A stretch of 64,000 nt of DNA from Neonectria sp. B-13 (GCA_002682825.1 NOKP01000031.1:664353-728352); one strand, 5' to 3'. Numbered from the stretch's first letter, positions 41,757-54,500 are shown. Numbers and translations: made by a program. The notes: a model not told the origin generated them from the sequence alone.

Positions 41757-44684
41757 ATGGAGTCGAGTGAGCAATCAGCCGACCAGCCAACGGAGAACCA
41801 TCCAACCGAAGCCCATCTACCTTCCTGCGATGGCTGCCGACTCCGCAAGCTGAAATGCTCCCGCGAGCAACCCTCCTGCTCGAGCTGTACGCGATTAGGT
41901 AAGTAGAGATTGGTATGCCCGGGCAACTCGATGGTTCATGGCTGATCCTATCTGGCCATAGACGTATCTTGCGTTTACAACGACTCCCGCAGGAACAAAC
42001 CAGGGTTAAAACGCGGGACAGTTGAGGGACTGAGTAGGCGTTTAGGTATGTAACTACGTATCTCTTGGACTAGCACTTTTCTCATGAAACATGTAGAGGC
42101 CCTTGAGCACAAACTGCTCGATCGTGAGCGGAACAGAGGCTCAACACTCCCTCCACCTGCTAATTCCGAAAATGGACACTCCATCACAACAGACGATGCC
42201 AGTCCAGGTAGCTCAAACGTGACTGCCCTCACTTCACTCGCCCATGAGATTCAAAAATTAAGTTCCAACATTTCTGTCTTGTCACAGTCAGTCGTCCCGA
42301 GTTTAGGGACAGCTGTCCCGCATCCAACAGTAAGGAACGACTGCTGCAACCGCTATGGAAAACGCCAAAGACTTGATGGAGAACAAAATCATACCGGCAG
42401 ACCCGAAGCTGACTCATCTACACCTGATGAGCCATCTCATTTCTACTCCAACTTACTAGTAGGAGATAATCTTGACGACCTGCTAAATGCTTACTTCATC
42501 AACGTGCATCCATGGATTCCGATGATTCATATGGCAACTTTTCGACGAAAAATAACGGCGATGAAAGGAAATAGAGACCCACCACTTATCTTGCATGCAA
42601 TCTTAGTTGGTGCATTGCGCTTTTTGGACCCAACTGGACAGCGACTCTCAGGAGATCGCGTGGAGCGCGAGATTGAAAGATCAAGAAACAAGGTCATTCT
42701 GACGGCAATGAACAATCTCACAGTCGAGAATCTCCAAGCTCTGATCATCGTTGCGTTCACCCATGTTGGTCATACTGAAGACTTTATAGGAATGTTTGAC
42801 TGACATGTCTACAACAGATAGGCAACGGCGAACCCTTGAAAGCTTGGCCGATTGTTGGTTCGCTCACTAGAACGGTTGACTTTCTACAGCTAAGTGTCGA
42901 AGAACAAGATACCGAGGTTAGAGGGGTGTTTTTGGGACTTCAACCGCTCCCTCCGCCAGTTGACTGGATGCAAGAAGAAGAACGACGAAGGGTGTTCTGG
43001 AATATCTTTATCCTAGACCGGTACGAGCTCCATACTGGCCGCTTCAGGCTGAACAACTGCTAATTGTCGAAGAATGTGTTCTATCACGACTGGGTAAACG
43101 CCCTCATGTGACAAACATTCTGCCGATCCGCTAACTGGTTGTAAGTTGGAGCATTGGCCTTACGGCTGACAACGTTTCGCGAAGGCTTCCTATTTGTGGC
43201 ACCCGCTGGAACGAAGAAACCCCTGCGTTGGCACCATTCTTTGGAATATGGGACAAATCGGCAGCCAAGATCAGCAAATCCGTTGCCTTTCTACCCGCCC
43301 ACTATCCAAGTCCAGGCCAGTCAACGGAGGCGAGTGGTACGGAACATGACGCCACTATCCTCAACAGCTCAAACCAGCGACCGGCCATCGCAGCAGTAGA
43401 TATGTCAACAATGGGTGCTTTTGCGTACTATGTCGAGTCTCTTGAGTCTCTCTGTCGAATCAACATGTACTTTCTACAGCAGAAGATTGATTTCAACAAT
43501 CGCCAGATGGTCTCAAGCTGGCTCACGAGATTCAAAGAGCTCGACCTTCGACTCGTCCAGTAAGTTCCAACCAAGTACCCTTTTCCATTGGTTCAATCAA
43601 TTGTCCATTCCTATTGCTTGTGGATCGAGGCTGACTTTGCATCAGTTGGAAAATGTTCTTACCGCCTAAATGGAAAGATCCAAATGTTCCTCCTAAAGCG
43701 ACAACCGCCTTGGATCCCAACATGACTCTTGCCCACATCACACATAACACTTCCATGATCCTCCTTCATCAACGCATCGGCTACCCTGAGCCGGAGCTGA
43801 AGAGCATCAAGCTTCCAAATTTTTACAGTGCTGAGACATGCCAGTCAGCCTCGATTGAGACCGCAAATATTACGACAAAATATCTTGCTTATGCTCCAAA
43901 GCATATGCCCTTATCTCCTCACTTTTCGTTCTGCGCTTATATAAGTGCACGAGCCCTTCTCGGTAAGTCGATCAAGGGGAGCAAACAAGCTTAAGGCTCT
44001 GACGATTTCAAAGTTCATTCTCGATATTATGGCGTTGATCTAGATTCTCAGTTTTGGGTTCTAGTCGAATGTTTACAAGAGATCTCAAACCGATGGTTGT
44101 GTTCTCAAAATCAACTCCCGAGTATTTCGTTGTCAGTTCAGTTCGCGAGGCATCTCCAAAGGCTCTATGACCGCTGTCAGGATGATCCAAACTTTTCTGT
44201 AGCCGTTGTAGGTCCTCTCGATGACCATCGTTTGCAGGAATGGCATAAAGGTCAGCCTGGAAATACATGCTTCCAGAGATCTCACGATATTCTTGAATCA
44301 GACCATCCCCTAGCTCCCACAACTGACAAGGCAACCCTACCGCAAGTAGAGAGATTTCTGGAGTCAAGTTCCAATGGGTCTGCGGCTACTGCGCCTGGTG
44401 TTAGGGAACCTCGCAGGCGCGAGTATCAACAGGGTGAGGGCGGTATTACGAACTGGGCTTCGCCGTCGAATGGTTCAAGCAGTACTAGAGGGCCAGATGA
44501 ACTGTCCAACATCTTGCAGACTTTGGCAGGTCAACGGTTCATGGAGATGGACCGCGTTATTAGCTTTGATGACTTCAACTTTGAGTCTATGACGAATAGC
44601 TTGACTGATATGCCACCGTCACCGGCAGGGGATGGATGGGCTCCAGTTAATCACGGGTGGGCAGCTGATCTTGCTCCTGAATAA
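41757..44684 (+). CDS. Zn2Cys6 fungal transcription factor of the carbohydrate island
   Basis: Predicted 839 aa in eight exons: 41757-41898, 41962-42045, 42097-42764, 42818-43020, 43073-43093, 43146-43559, 43646-43962, 44014-44684. The zinc cluster reads [21 protein letters not shown] then TRLDVS-C across intron 1. The middle homology region contains [29 protein letters not shown] and [19 protein letters not shown]. Exon 5 is only 21 nt; it supplies MCSITTG between LDR and [15 protein letters not shown], exactly the usual DR(F/M)CSxxTGW block, and keeps the frame. Divergent from the sugar transporter and ending 60 bp from the convergent DUF2264 gene, it is a likely regulator of these sugar-use genes. 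Intron 3 has a weak GTTGGT donor. Confidence 0.85.
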
Positions 44685-44744
44685 CCCAGCAGCCACTTGA
44701 AGAGTGTACGAGGTTGTATGGTATATCATAGCATATATTATAAA

Positions 44745-46999
44745 TCAGGCCGCAGGATTTAGGTCCATCAATCTTATGCAGTCTAAGCCATCATGCTCAT
44801 CACCCTTACCGTACTTCACTACCGGGCGGTTGAACCACCCATGGGTCACAATGGTGTGTTCCCCCCCGCTGTTGGCGGCCTGGCCTGACACCGCAAAGAC
44901 TTTCGAAACCAGAACAACTTCGTGACCATTTTCCAAGCCATTGAAATGATGCTCGGCAAGTGGTATAAGTGTCCGCGGCGCCATGATGTTGGTGTTTGCC
45001 TCTGGCTGGAATGCTGATAGAGCCGTCAACACTCCTTTCCGGTCAACCCTCTCCACCTCCAAGCCAGATGCTCCAGCCTTAGAAAGTATCAGAACTGCAT
45101 TGCTAGCCTTGAAAACACCTTCCATGTCACCTATACTTTCAGGCTTGGTCACTTCTTGCAGGTCCAACGAGGGCAACGGCATACCCTTACTTCTACATCG
45201 TCCATGTATGGCAAACCCACCTTCCGCTAAGTGCAACATGTTCACTCTTCCATGTTTGATTTGTATGCGATGCAATCTGACGTGCCAGTTTGGCCATCGC
45301 TCTGACGGAGGTATCAATGTGGTAGTAACGCTCACACTGCGATCCTCCCAAGGATACCACACGACGGTTAAGATCGGAAGCTTCTCAATCTTTGTACCAT
45401 ATACTCGACAAGATCCAATGGTTGTCTCTTGGCATTTCCACTTAGTCGCCCAGCTCTGTGTGCCATCCCTGCTAAGAGCCAACATGTTGTCGGGTGCCAA
45501 TTGTTGAAGTGAGGCATGGCCAGTGGGTACCGAGAAACCGAATGCGGAAGAGTATGCGAACTTGCAATATTTTGCTTGCCCTCCTTTCCACTGAAGAGAC
45601 GTGAATTGAGCGGATGAGAGGAGGAAGTGGTGACTTCCTTGACGGTGACATATGATTTGTCGTGGGGCACGACAGAGCATGATGGAAGATTGCGAGTTGA
45701 GTTTTGGATAAGAAAGCTCAGATTCGGTCCAGAATTCATCATTCGCCGATAGACCAATAGCGATGAACGATTTCAGGGCCCAATACATAGACTGGGGGGA
45801 GTTGTAATCCTCAGTGAGATACATATTTCTAACGCGATTTGTTAGTACTAATAGAGCAGGGGAAAGCAGGAAAGCCCACGGGTAAATCCATCCAAAGTTC
45901 AATGTCCCGTCAGGATAAAATATGTCCGAGGAATTTTGAGCCCACCACCGCAGATGGCGTAGTAGGAATCCCTTAATGGCACCTGGGCCATCTAGAGGGT
46001 GTGGCATGTTCGGGACTTTGGCCAACGCGAGAGCAGCGAAGAAAGCACCGCAAGCAAAACGATATACGAGTGATCTACCAAAGGGTATAGCAGCGCCTGG
46101 ACCAATATCAGTATCACTAACCCTGTAGTTTGTTGAATTGAGCAGCACTGACCGTCCGCGTCGAAATATCTCCAGATCTGGGTACCAAAGTCCCTCGCTT
46201 GCTGGCAATAGCGCTCTGTTCTTTCCGGGTCCAAGTCACCCGCGAATCGAATGTAGAGAAGCTGGCTGAATTGAATGGCAAAGCTGCCGGAGTAGTAATC
46301 CGCGCATCGATCAGGCTTGACGCTGTGGACCCTTCCCGTTTCTTGGAATAATTGCCACTCTCTATCATCGAGATCAGGACCTCTCCACTTTCCGTCGCTA
46401 GACCATCCATCTTCCAAGTAAAAGGTATCAAGTTCATCGAGATCGGCCTTCATCTGTGCCCGGATTTCTGGTGAGTCGACTTTGCATAGGCGTATTAAAA
46501 CCAGATTAGTGAAGACGCGGAACCACAGCCAATTCACTCTCGGCAGTTGCTTTCCATTCAGTTGTAAGAACCAATTAGCAATATTGGACTGAGTCCGTTT
46601 GCTAAGTCGATCCCAAAGAGAATCCTCGGGGCTAGCGAGGAGAGCGAAACAGATAGTCTCAGCCTCTACCATGCGCTGGTCCATGTCCCCAATATCATTC
46701 CAATACTCAACATGCTCCGGATCAGTCCCATGAGTGAGGCCGGTTATGAATCTAGCAGTCAACTCCTCGCAAGACTCCTCGCTCATGAGCAAAGAGCCCA
46801 CAACCCATAACGGCCGGGAAAAACCCTCAAGCTGAGCAGCCGTCTCGTCGTAGAGCGTGCCGGAAGTTACAGGGATGCGGACGAGGCTGCAGCCAGGTGA
46901 GGTATATGATACGAGCGGCTGAAGGAAAGCTTTGGAGGCTTGGATAACCTGTTCGCGTGTTTGGAGGGGATTATTCGAGAACCCCGGTAGAGGCGGCAT
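44745..46999 (-). CDS. DUF2264 family protein
   Basis: Predicted 732 aa in two exons (46999-46153, 46096-44745). The N-terminal half has the DUF2264 pattern: LEGFSRPLWVVGSLL, NWLWFRVFTNL, DGWSSDGKWRG, DYYSGSFAIQFSQLLYIRFAGD and, over the intron, [28 protein letters not shown]; further TLNFGWIYPWAFLL and LTEDYNSPQSMYWALKSF. The first part looks like an (alpha/alpha)6-barrel glycosidase fold; the second half is beta-rich. Function is unproven; in bacteria and fungi such genes sit beside polysaccharide-use genes, as here beside GH7 and a sugar transporter. No signal peptide is seen, suggesting an intracellular role. A start at 47086 would add 29 unrelated residues, so ATG 46999 is preferred. Confidence 0.85.
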
Positions 47000-47535
47000 G
47001 ACTGATTGATTTTGGGGTTGATCAACGCCCAAGATAGTGTGAATTGTAGCGAATCGTCGGCAATGAAAATTGCAGTTAGAATTCAAAAAGTGGAAGCGAA
47101 GTTGCAGGAGTAATAGAAATATGTCTACGAGAAAAAGACCTCTGGGCGTTTTGAATCAGCAGATTGCGGAGAGTCGGCCAGCGGTGGCCGCTAAGTTTGG
47201 CCCAAGAGAGGGGCATCACACTCCTGCATCGCGGAGGATTCGCCCGATGCCCGGTAGCCCCGACCCGATGCCCGACAGCACCGGCCCGACTCCGAGATTA
47301 TGGGCCGTTAGGGAAACAAGGGTCAGGCTATCTTGCAGGTTTGCAATTTACGGCACCTTTTCTAGAAACGGGGAATGGTAGATACGTTTGGGGTAAACAT
47401 ACCCCTGAAACTTTAAGAACTGCTTGTATGTCGTGTGTCATATAAAGATCATAGAGTCTATCAATATCAGGCGGACGACCATGTCTACGTAGGAATACGC
47501 GTCTTATCATATTTCATCTCTCGCATTATACCAAA
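47000..47535. promoter_or_regulatory. Divergent promoter between DUF2264 and GH7 genes
   Basis: 536 bp, no gene. A TATAAAG motif at 47441-47447 lies about 90 bp before the GH7 start. Two partially repeated CCCGATGCCCG units occur near 47244-47275. Confidence 0.5.
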
Positions 47536-48846
47536 ATGATCCCAACACTATCCTTGGTTTTTGTTTCCTTCAGCCTGCTCAGCGGAGCAATAGCTCAGCA
47601 TCATGACAAGACCCCCGAAGTCCATCCAAAACTCACAACTTGGAAATGCACCAAGCACTCGGGTTGTATTCCCCAAAACACCGCCGTTGTCCTCGACTCC
47701 CTCAAGCGTCCTCTGTACCAAGCCAATGCTCCCGAATTGAGCTGCGGCAAACAAGGCAGTCCTCCAAACCAGACCGTCTGTCCTGATGCGAAAACATGCC
47801 AGATGAACTGCGTCATGGAAGGCATCCCGGACTACTCTTCTGTGGGAGTGACGACCTTTGGCGGTACTTTGCATTTGGATATGTTAAGGGATGAGGATCT
47901 GTTCAAGATTAGTCCAAGAGTTTATTTGCTCTCCGAGAACGAGCAGAACTACGAGATGATTAAGCTCAAAGGGCGGGAGTTGACATTCGATGTGGACTTG
48001 TCAAAGTTACCATGCGGAATGAATGGGGCCCTTTATATGTCGGAGATGGAGAAGAAAGGAGGACGAAGTGGGTTGAACAAGGCGGGTCCGGGCTATGGAA
48101 CTGGGTATTGCGATGCTCAGTGCTATATCCCCCCCTTCCTTAATGGAGAAGTAAGTCCAAGAGTTTCTCTTGACTACACTATATTCTTTTGGCTAATCGC
48201 TACCTAGGGCAACATTGACGGTTACGGAGCGTGCTGTAACGAGCTCGACATATGGGAGGCTAATTCCCGAGCCACCCACCTAGCCCCTCACACTTGCAAC
48301 ATCACGAGCTTGTACAAATGTGAAGGCACCGAGTGTGGTCGTGAAGGCGTCTGCGACAAACCAGGCTGCGCTTATAATCCCTACGGCGTGGGTAACCATG
48401 ACTACTACGGCTCCGATATGATTGTCGATACAAGTCGGCCGTTCACCGTTGTCACCCAATTCCCAGAAGACAAAGATGGATATCTTAATTCCATACATCG
48501 TCTATATATACAAGATGGACAGGTTATCCAGAACGCCGCAGTCAACAAATCTAGCCTACCTGATGTCAATTATCTCAATGACGAATTTTGCGAAGCGTCA
48601 GGAGCTGGTATTTACACAAAGCTCGGCGGCACTGCTGGTATAGGCGAAGCGATGAGTCGAGGTATGGTGCTCTGTATGAGTGTCTGGTGGGATGAGAGCG
48701 GGAAGAACATGGCTTGGCTAGATCAGGGCTCCGTCGGACCATGCAATCCCACAGAAGGCAGTCCGGACTCGATTCGGCAGAACCAGCCAGACACGGGCGT
48801 GACGTTCAGCAACATCAAATGGGGAGAGATAGGGTCAACGTTTTAA
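47536..48846 (+). CDS. GH7 endoglucanase/cellobiohydrolase family protein, secreted
   Basis: Predicted 417 aa in two exons (47536-48150, 48208-48846). Signal peptide of about 20 residues (ending GAIA) precedes QHHDKTPEVHPKLTTWKCTK, close to the start of EG I-type GH7 enzymes. The catalytic block CCNELDIWEANS gives nucleophile and acid/base in the ExDxxE arrangement (exon 2). Numerous Cys residues fit the disulfide-rich jelly roll. No cellulose-binding module or linker follows. Length and N-terminus favour an endo-beta-1,4-glucanase (Cel7B type) over a processive cellobiohydrolase. Divergent from DUF2264. Confidence 0.92.
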
Positions 48847-49618
48847 CTCGCGCTACTCGACGACTTCGTGGTATCAATTATCGAGGACAAATGTTGCCAT
48901 GCCATGAGCATCTGAAGCACACTATTGCATCAAATATGTTGGCAAATAATAGCCTGTGCAGAGGTGGCAGCTTATTATCACTCAATGTTTCTGTAGTTGC
49001 CAGTATCTACGAGATGCTCTGTTAGCGATGATGACTTAATTTGCAGCGCAAAACAATTATTAATTCAGGGACCGCTGATTTCCTATTAGCCGCGGAAAAA
49101 GTAAATTGCAGCCCAAAGTGAACAATAACTCAATATAGCTAGATATACTATTTATATCGCCCTCTAAGATGGAACCCAATGTGTTATAATTACTGTATCA
49201 TGCATCGATTTCTTTATCTCGAGCCTGGTTGGGTTTAATGCTCATTTACTAACATTTGCATTTGACCCGAACCCACCCACCCTCCCCGTCCAGTCTAATT
49301 AGACATCAAGGTCAGAGGGAGGGACCTAGACGGGTTGCAAAAACAGGCTCAAGGTATAACATCGATGCGAACCATTTTACTGGGAAAGCTTCCTGTGTTT
49401 AAGTTATTGGGATGGATGGTGCTGGGTGTAGCGTCTTACTGTGTTATCTCCTGTATGTTATCTACTGTGTTGCCTTGATCTATGAAATGATATCAACCAA
49501 GGCTTAAATACTTCAAATACTTGTAGTTTCTATCTTAGCTACTATGTGTTAAAGCACTATAAGATTATTCCAGCCAGTTTACTGCTCGAAACAATTCCAT
49601 CAGTTTGAATACGCACTC
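48847..49618. other. Intergenic region with dispersed repeat
   Basis: 772 bp, AT-rich, no gene. Contains copy B of the dispersed repeat at 49394-49490. Confidence 0.5.
49394..49490. repeat. Dispersed degenerate repeat, copy B
   Basis: About 97 bp similar to 31239-31334 in the same orientation; this copy is less AT-rich (GGATGGATGGTGCTGGGTG where copy A has AT-rich text). Confidence 0.65.
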
Positions 49619-50732
49619 TTACCCCTGCTCAAGAGATTTATATGATATATACACCTGCAACGCGCCTTCTAAGCTTTGAACTATCCCGAATACCATTGTC
49701 ATCACAAAAACAAGCACTGCAACCCAGAACGTGTACCACTGGACCCTGTTCCTCCTATCGAACCACCATTGGGAAAGAGTGTTTGGTTGGGACTCGTCAA
49801 AAGCCTGCTTGAGAATCACTAATCGGTCGTGCCAGAAAGAAAATCTCTCGAAGCGACGATCATGAGCTCGAACTACACCACATCTTCCCAAGGTGGTATC
49901 GATCATTTCATGCTTCATATGCCTCCTCTGGGCTTGTAGCCAGCTTTTGGTGGCGTCATCTGTCGAAGGGAACAATAACGCAAGTGTCTGCAGGGTCTCA
50001 TTGATAAAGCCGTCAGGGAATGGACTATCCTTGAGACTGTTTGATGTTAGCTTCTACGAGATGAGTATCTTGGGTGCCGTCGTACCATGCTTGGAGTTGG
50101 AGGAAACTCGTGCAGTGAAAGATAAAGACGGACTGAGAATCATCAACCAAGCGAAGATGGTCAGCCAAATTGGTGGTCCAGATAATTTGCAAACCACCTA
50201 TGCGGCCCAGATTCCGCCCGGTGAAGAGTTTTTCAAGCTTCAGATTGTCAACATCAAGGATCCTCTGGGCGGTGAAGTGTTTGCCCAAGGCGGTTTTGAG
50301 GAGGTTCCCACTCCAGTGGATAGAAGTGTGTCCGGACAGGCCTATTTGGCTCTGCCCAATTTCAGTCATGAGTAGAAGGCTCGCGCATAGGTCGATTGTG
50401 TTGTTAATGGCATCGGAATTGCTCGGGATATCGTTTGAAGTGGTGTGGCTGGCTATTTCCTGATAAACGTCGTCCCTGGCCCGCCCCGAGAGAGTTTGTT
50501 TGGCAATTCGAACAACATCTGAATGCGTTTTAATACAGATGTGCCTCCCGCCATCAAGTAAGAACCTCTGTACTCGCTTAGAGTAGTACTCAAAGTAGGA
50601 GGACATATCGTGTTGCGACACATCGTACTTCGATTCTCCAGACGTCTCCCAAAGTTTGGCGACAATGTCTTCTCTGATGGATGTGGGGATCGGATATTTC
50701 CGTAGGAAATCGCCTGGGACATCCGACTCCAT
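49619..50732 (-). CDS. Conserved fungal protein with C-terminal membrane anchor
   Basis: Predicted 354 aa in two exons (50732-50086, 50036-49619; frame kept). No enzyme motif is recognised. The family, seen often in filamentous ascomycetes, has a middle segment NNTIDLCASLLLMTEIG followed by a Trp-containing stretch (HTSIHWSGNLLKTAL), and near the C-terminus RRNRVQWYTFWVAVLVFVMT, which forms a single transmembrane helix preceded by basic residues. Function unknown. It is divergent from the protease-vWA gene, with an 816-bp gap. Such proteins are frequent near variable, immunity-type loci, which I know only as a general impression. Confidence 0.65.
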
Positions 50733-51548
50733 GCTTTCAAAAGCTGAATTGACGGGAAAATGGTGATGCTTTGCACTCTGGTCCTTGGGCTCCTGTTCTC
50801 CAGTTATTGGGACTTAAGCCAGTTCCAGATTCTGGTCACAGGGCGGAACGTCTCACTAAGATGTCCAATATAATCTGCCTCGGCACTGCCTTGTCTCGGC
50901 GCAGGCGACGCATCTACTTCGCCTAGCCTGGATGAATTGCTTTGTGGCACCCTTTGATTGGCTTCCCAACCAAGGTCGCGTTTTGAACCCACGACGCGTT
51001 TAAGAGTGACGTAATTAAGTACTCAAGGCTCAAAGAGTTCGGTTGAAACTCCCTGCATAGTGACGTCTATCAGACTAATCAGGAAGAATGGAGACTTAAG
51101 GGGTGCCGATAGACTCGTGCTTCCGCGTACTTCCGTATGTACGAATGCCGACTTGTAATTACACTTGGCGCATTGACGGGGTGCATATGTTGTCCGCCTC
51201 ACTTCTGCCTACAGGTGGCGCTCGAGGCTCCCATCAAGCTAGGTATCTGCCCGATTGAGGTCCCAGCAAATTTCCCGACCTTTGTTTCCCCTTGCCCGAT
51301 GGGAATCATATGCCGTACTGTCACAATCTTGATGGGCAATTGGCCATACTCGAATCTTACCGAATTCCTTCCGGCATACTCTCAACAGGCGACACTCCCT
51401 TTGTCCCCCTCTTCATCGATTATCATCTGTACGCAGCCTTGCCAGCCCCAGGACACACCATTGGATTGCCACTTGGCCGTGTGACTCAACTGGCAACTGG
51501 GTGGTTGATAATCCGCCCAACGATTGACAACCGCAACAAAGATTCTCT
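50733..51548. other. Region upstream of the protease-vWA gene, partly coding-like
   Basis: The part from about 51292 to 51548 reads as protein-like sequence in another frame (LPDGNHMPYCHNLDG, LGRVTQLATGWLIIRPTID) which would continue into the gene at 51549 only after a one-base shift. The rest (50733-51290) shows no clear gene but should contain the divergent promoters. Confidence 0.45.
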
Positions 51549-54500
51549 ATGGACCTCCTCTACAACCGCCGGAAAGAGTGGCCATATGCCGAGAACTCCC
51601 CAAAAGACTCTGTCGGGCGGTGGCTTGGAACATTACCTTTGGGGCGGATCGGCGATATCAGCTGTTGGGACGCTATGGGGGACGCAAGAAGAGAATACAC
51701 TGAGCCCCTAAGGGGCAAAATCCGGATATATCTAGAACAGAACCACGACATGGTACAGGACTCTGGTAAAATCATCGATTTCTCTCTATTCATGGTCGGA
51801 AAGTCGGCGGCGCGAACGAAACCTACCGTCATGTTTGTCTCCGAGGACAAGAGGGCGCGCAAGCAGGCTTTCAAGATGATCAAGGACAGCGGCATCATGA
51901 AGGAACACCCCGGCTTTGAACTTGCCCACATTCCTCTCACTGCCGAATTCAAAAACTTGAGGTTCCTTGCCGGTAAAGAAGCCGACCTCTCTTGCGATGC
52001 TTTGCATAAGAGCGAACCGCTTGATGTTTTTACTTTAGACGCTGGAAAGCTGGAAGGTCACCGCCTCTATTTCTACGGAACATCCGAACCACACACTTCG
52101 CGCACGGCGACAGCTGGTGGTGTAATTTCCTATCAAGGGAAGAGAATGGTTCTGACGGTCGATCACTTCTTGGAGCAAACGCAAACTGCAGCACGATCCA
52201 GCGTCCCGCACTTGGAAGACGACGACGACGACAACGACGATGATGATGATGATGATGACTGTGAGATCACCGGACTTAGCGACATCGATGACGAAAGTGA
52301 CGACCTTATCGACATTACTAGTCGAGGCAGTGCCACACCAGAGTCTATGGCCTCGGATGTGGATGGTTCAGAAAGCGTGTCACTACCTTCATCTGGGAGT
52401 ACACTTGAGGCCCATGAATACATGGCCGCAGTCCAAGCGAGGCTAAGGCCCCTCGACCTAACTGAGGAGAGAGTGTCCTCCTCTGCCGGACCGACTGGCG
52501 CATGCATCAGAGCGGGAAAGGTGGTTCAGCGATCGAAGGAATTCGACTACGCGCTTATAGAGGTTGATCCTGCTCTCAGTGGCCTATACGATTTTGGAGA
52601 CAACATACTTGACCTAGGTGACGACTCTTGGGTCGAAAAGGCAGCCCGCGACGCCGCCGTGAAGACAACAACCCCTGGTGGTGGAACTGTGGGAGGCGTA
52701 TTATCAGGCACTCCATCACTCGTTCGCCTCCCACACTCCAAGATGTACACGGAAATTTACATTGCCAGATTCGATAAGCCTCTCATTGAAGGCGACTGTG
52801 GCAGCTGGGTCCGAGACGCTGTCACTGGAAACCTCTTTGGTCATGTCTTCGCTGGAAGTCCCACAAGTGGTCTCACCATGGTCATGCCTGCTTGCAACGT
52901 GTTTGAACAGGTTCGGTGCTGTCTACAGGGCCAACTCAACAGTTTTGAAGCGATAGCCGTCGCGAATGCGGAAAGAAAAGCAGAGAAACACAATGATGAG
53001 ATCGAACGTCAGCCCCAAAGCTCCCAAGCCGACGTCCAGGCTGATGTCCTGTTGGAAGCCCAATCGGGTTTTCACATTGACCAAGGGGTGGAAGATGACT
53101 CCTACTTACTCATACACAACCTCCCTGATCATAAAATTTTTAGAATGTCATTGGGCAACATGACAAACTTCTCCAAGTGCGAGGCGAGGATAGAGGAGAC
53201 TAGCCAAGTACCGACGGTTTCCGAACAGAGCTCATGGTATTCACATTCCAACCAAACGACTTCGTGGCCAAATAATGACACTATATTTAGCACTCCACTT
53301 TGGTGTTACCGAGGCCTTGAAAGACCTGGTGGATGCGCACTCTCAAGATCAGCAAATAGTGAGGGGAGCACGCTGCTGACCCGGGAGGCATTGCTCAAGC
53401 ACAATGCTGCCACCAAGCGGTTGCCAGAGACGGACACCGGCATGAGCTCTAAAGACGAGAATCTCCGGGCGCCGTTGGAACTTTGCTATAACGAAGACCG
53501 GACCCCAGCTTCTTGCTCATCGAGCTCCCTCAAGCCCCCCGATCCCGTCACGTCCCTTCTCCATCTCTCCTCGCCACCTCGTCGCAACCGCAGCCGCAGC
53601 CGCTACTATGACAGCGCCTTCTGCAACTTCGTCGAACACCATAGCAATCGAAAGAGTATAAATGGCAATGGCGAAAGAGTTCCGTTTCTCATGCGTCTGA
53701 CGCTGGAGGCATACTGGGCCGAGAGGAAAATTGACTGGGAACTCGGTAATCGCATTAATCATAACGAGAAGGCAGTCTTGAGAGGCTATGAGACCATCTT
53801 CTCCATTCTCGTCTTCATTGGCATGCCCGAGTTTATCGACGACTGCATCAGCAAGGGCTGGAAGGATGATAGACTTCTCTTGGAAGACCAAAATTCCTTA
53901 GGCTCTACCCCGACCTTCGCCGAGATGATGGACGAGTTCCGTGAGCATAAATGGCGGTTCTGCCCTTTGTCATTCTCACAAGACGATGTTATGATGCGTC
54001 AGAATCTCGACCTTCACCAGATTCTCCCTATTGAGACGATGGAGGTCTTGAAGAACCCCATCACCTCTGAGTCTACCACCATCATCCGGAAGGTGAAGTT
54101 CCACGAAGGCTGTACAGATCTTCGCCCAGATGTAAGGATTTATATCTGGCCTACCCCTGGTGCTCTTCATTTCTTAGGTTACAGGACTAACATGTTATTA
54201 TCTAGGACACTGTTGTATTTAAGGAGTACAAAGGCCAAGCCGATGAGGCCCATCATGGTGTCTGGGGAGGAGAGGCCAGTTTCTTCACCATGATGGGTCA
54301 CTATGCACACATCTTCAAGTGCCTGGAATCATTTGAGCGAATTGGCCGATTCTTTGTGATCCACGAACATTTGAATGGCTGTAAGTACATTTTATCCCTC
54401 CTTCCAATATGTCTTCTAGTTCCTTTATTACCTGACCAATCCTCTGTACCTGCGTAAGTACTCAGGCTAAATTGTCTATCCATAGATGCCTCTGAAGCTT

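Noticed and set aside
43021..43145. A single 125-nt intron in the Zn2Cys6 factor
   Set aside because: It keeps the frame but deletes a conserved block; the two-intron model with a 21-nt exon restores it.
53517..53891. A 124-codon open frame on the minus strand with an Ala/Val-rich stretch
   Set aside because: It is antisense to the helical region of the protease-vWA gene, whose frame is much longer and conserved.
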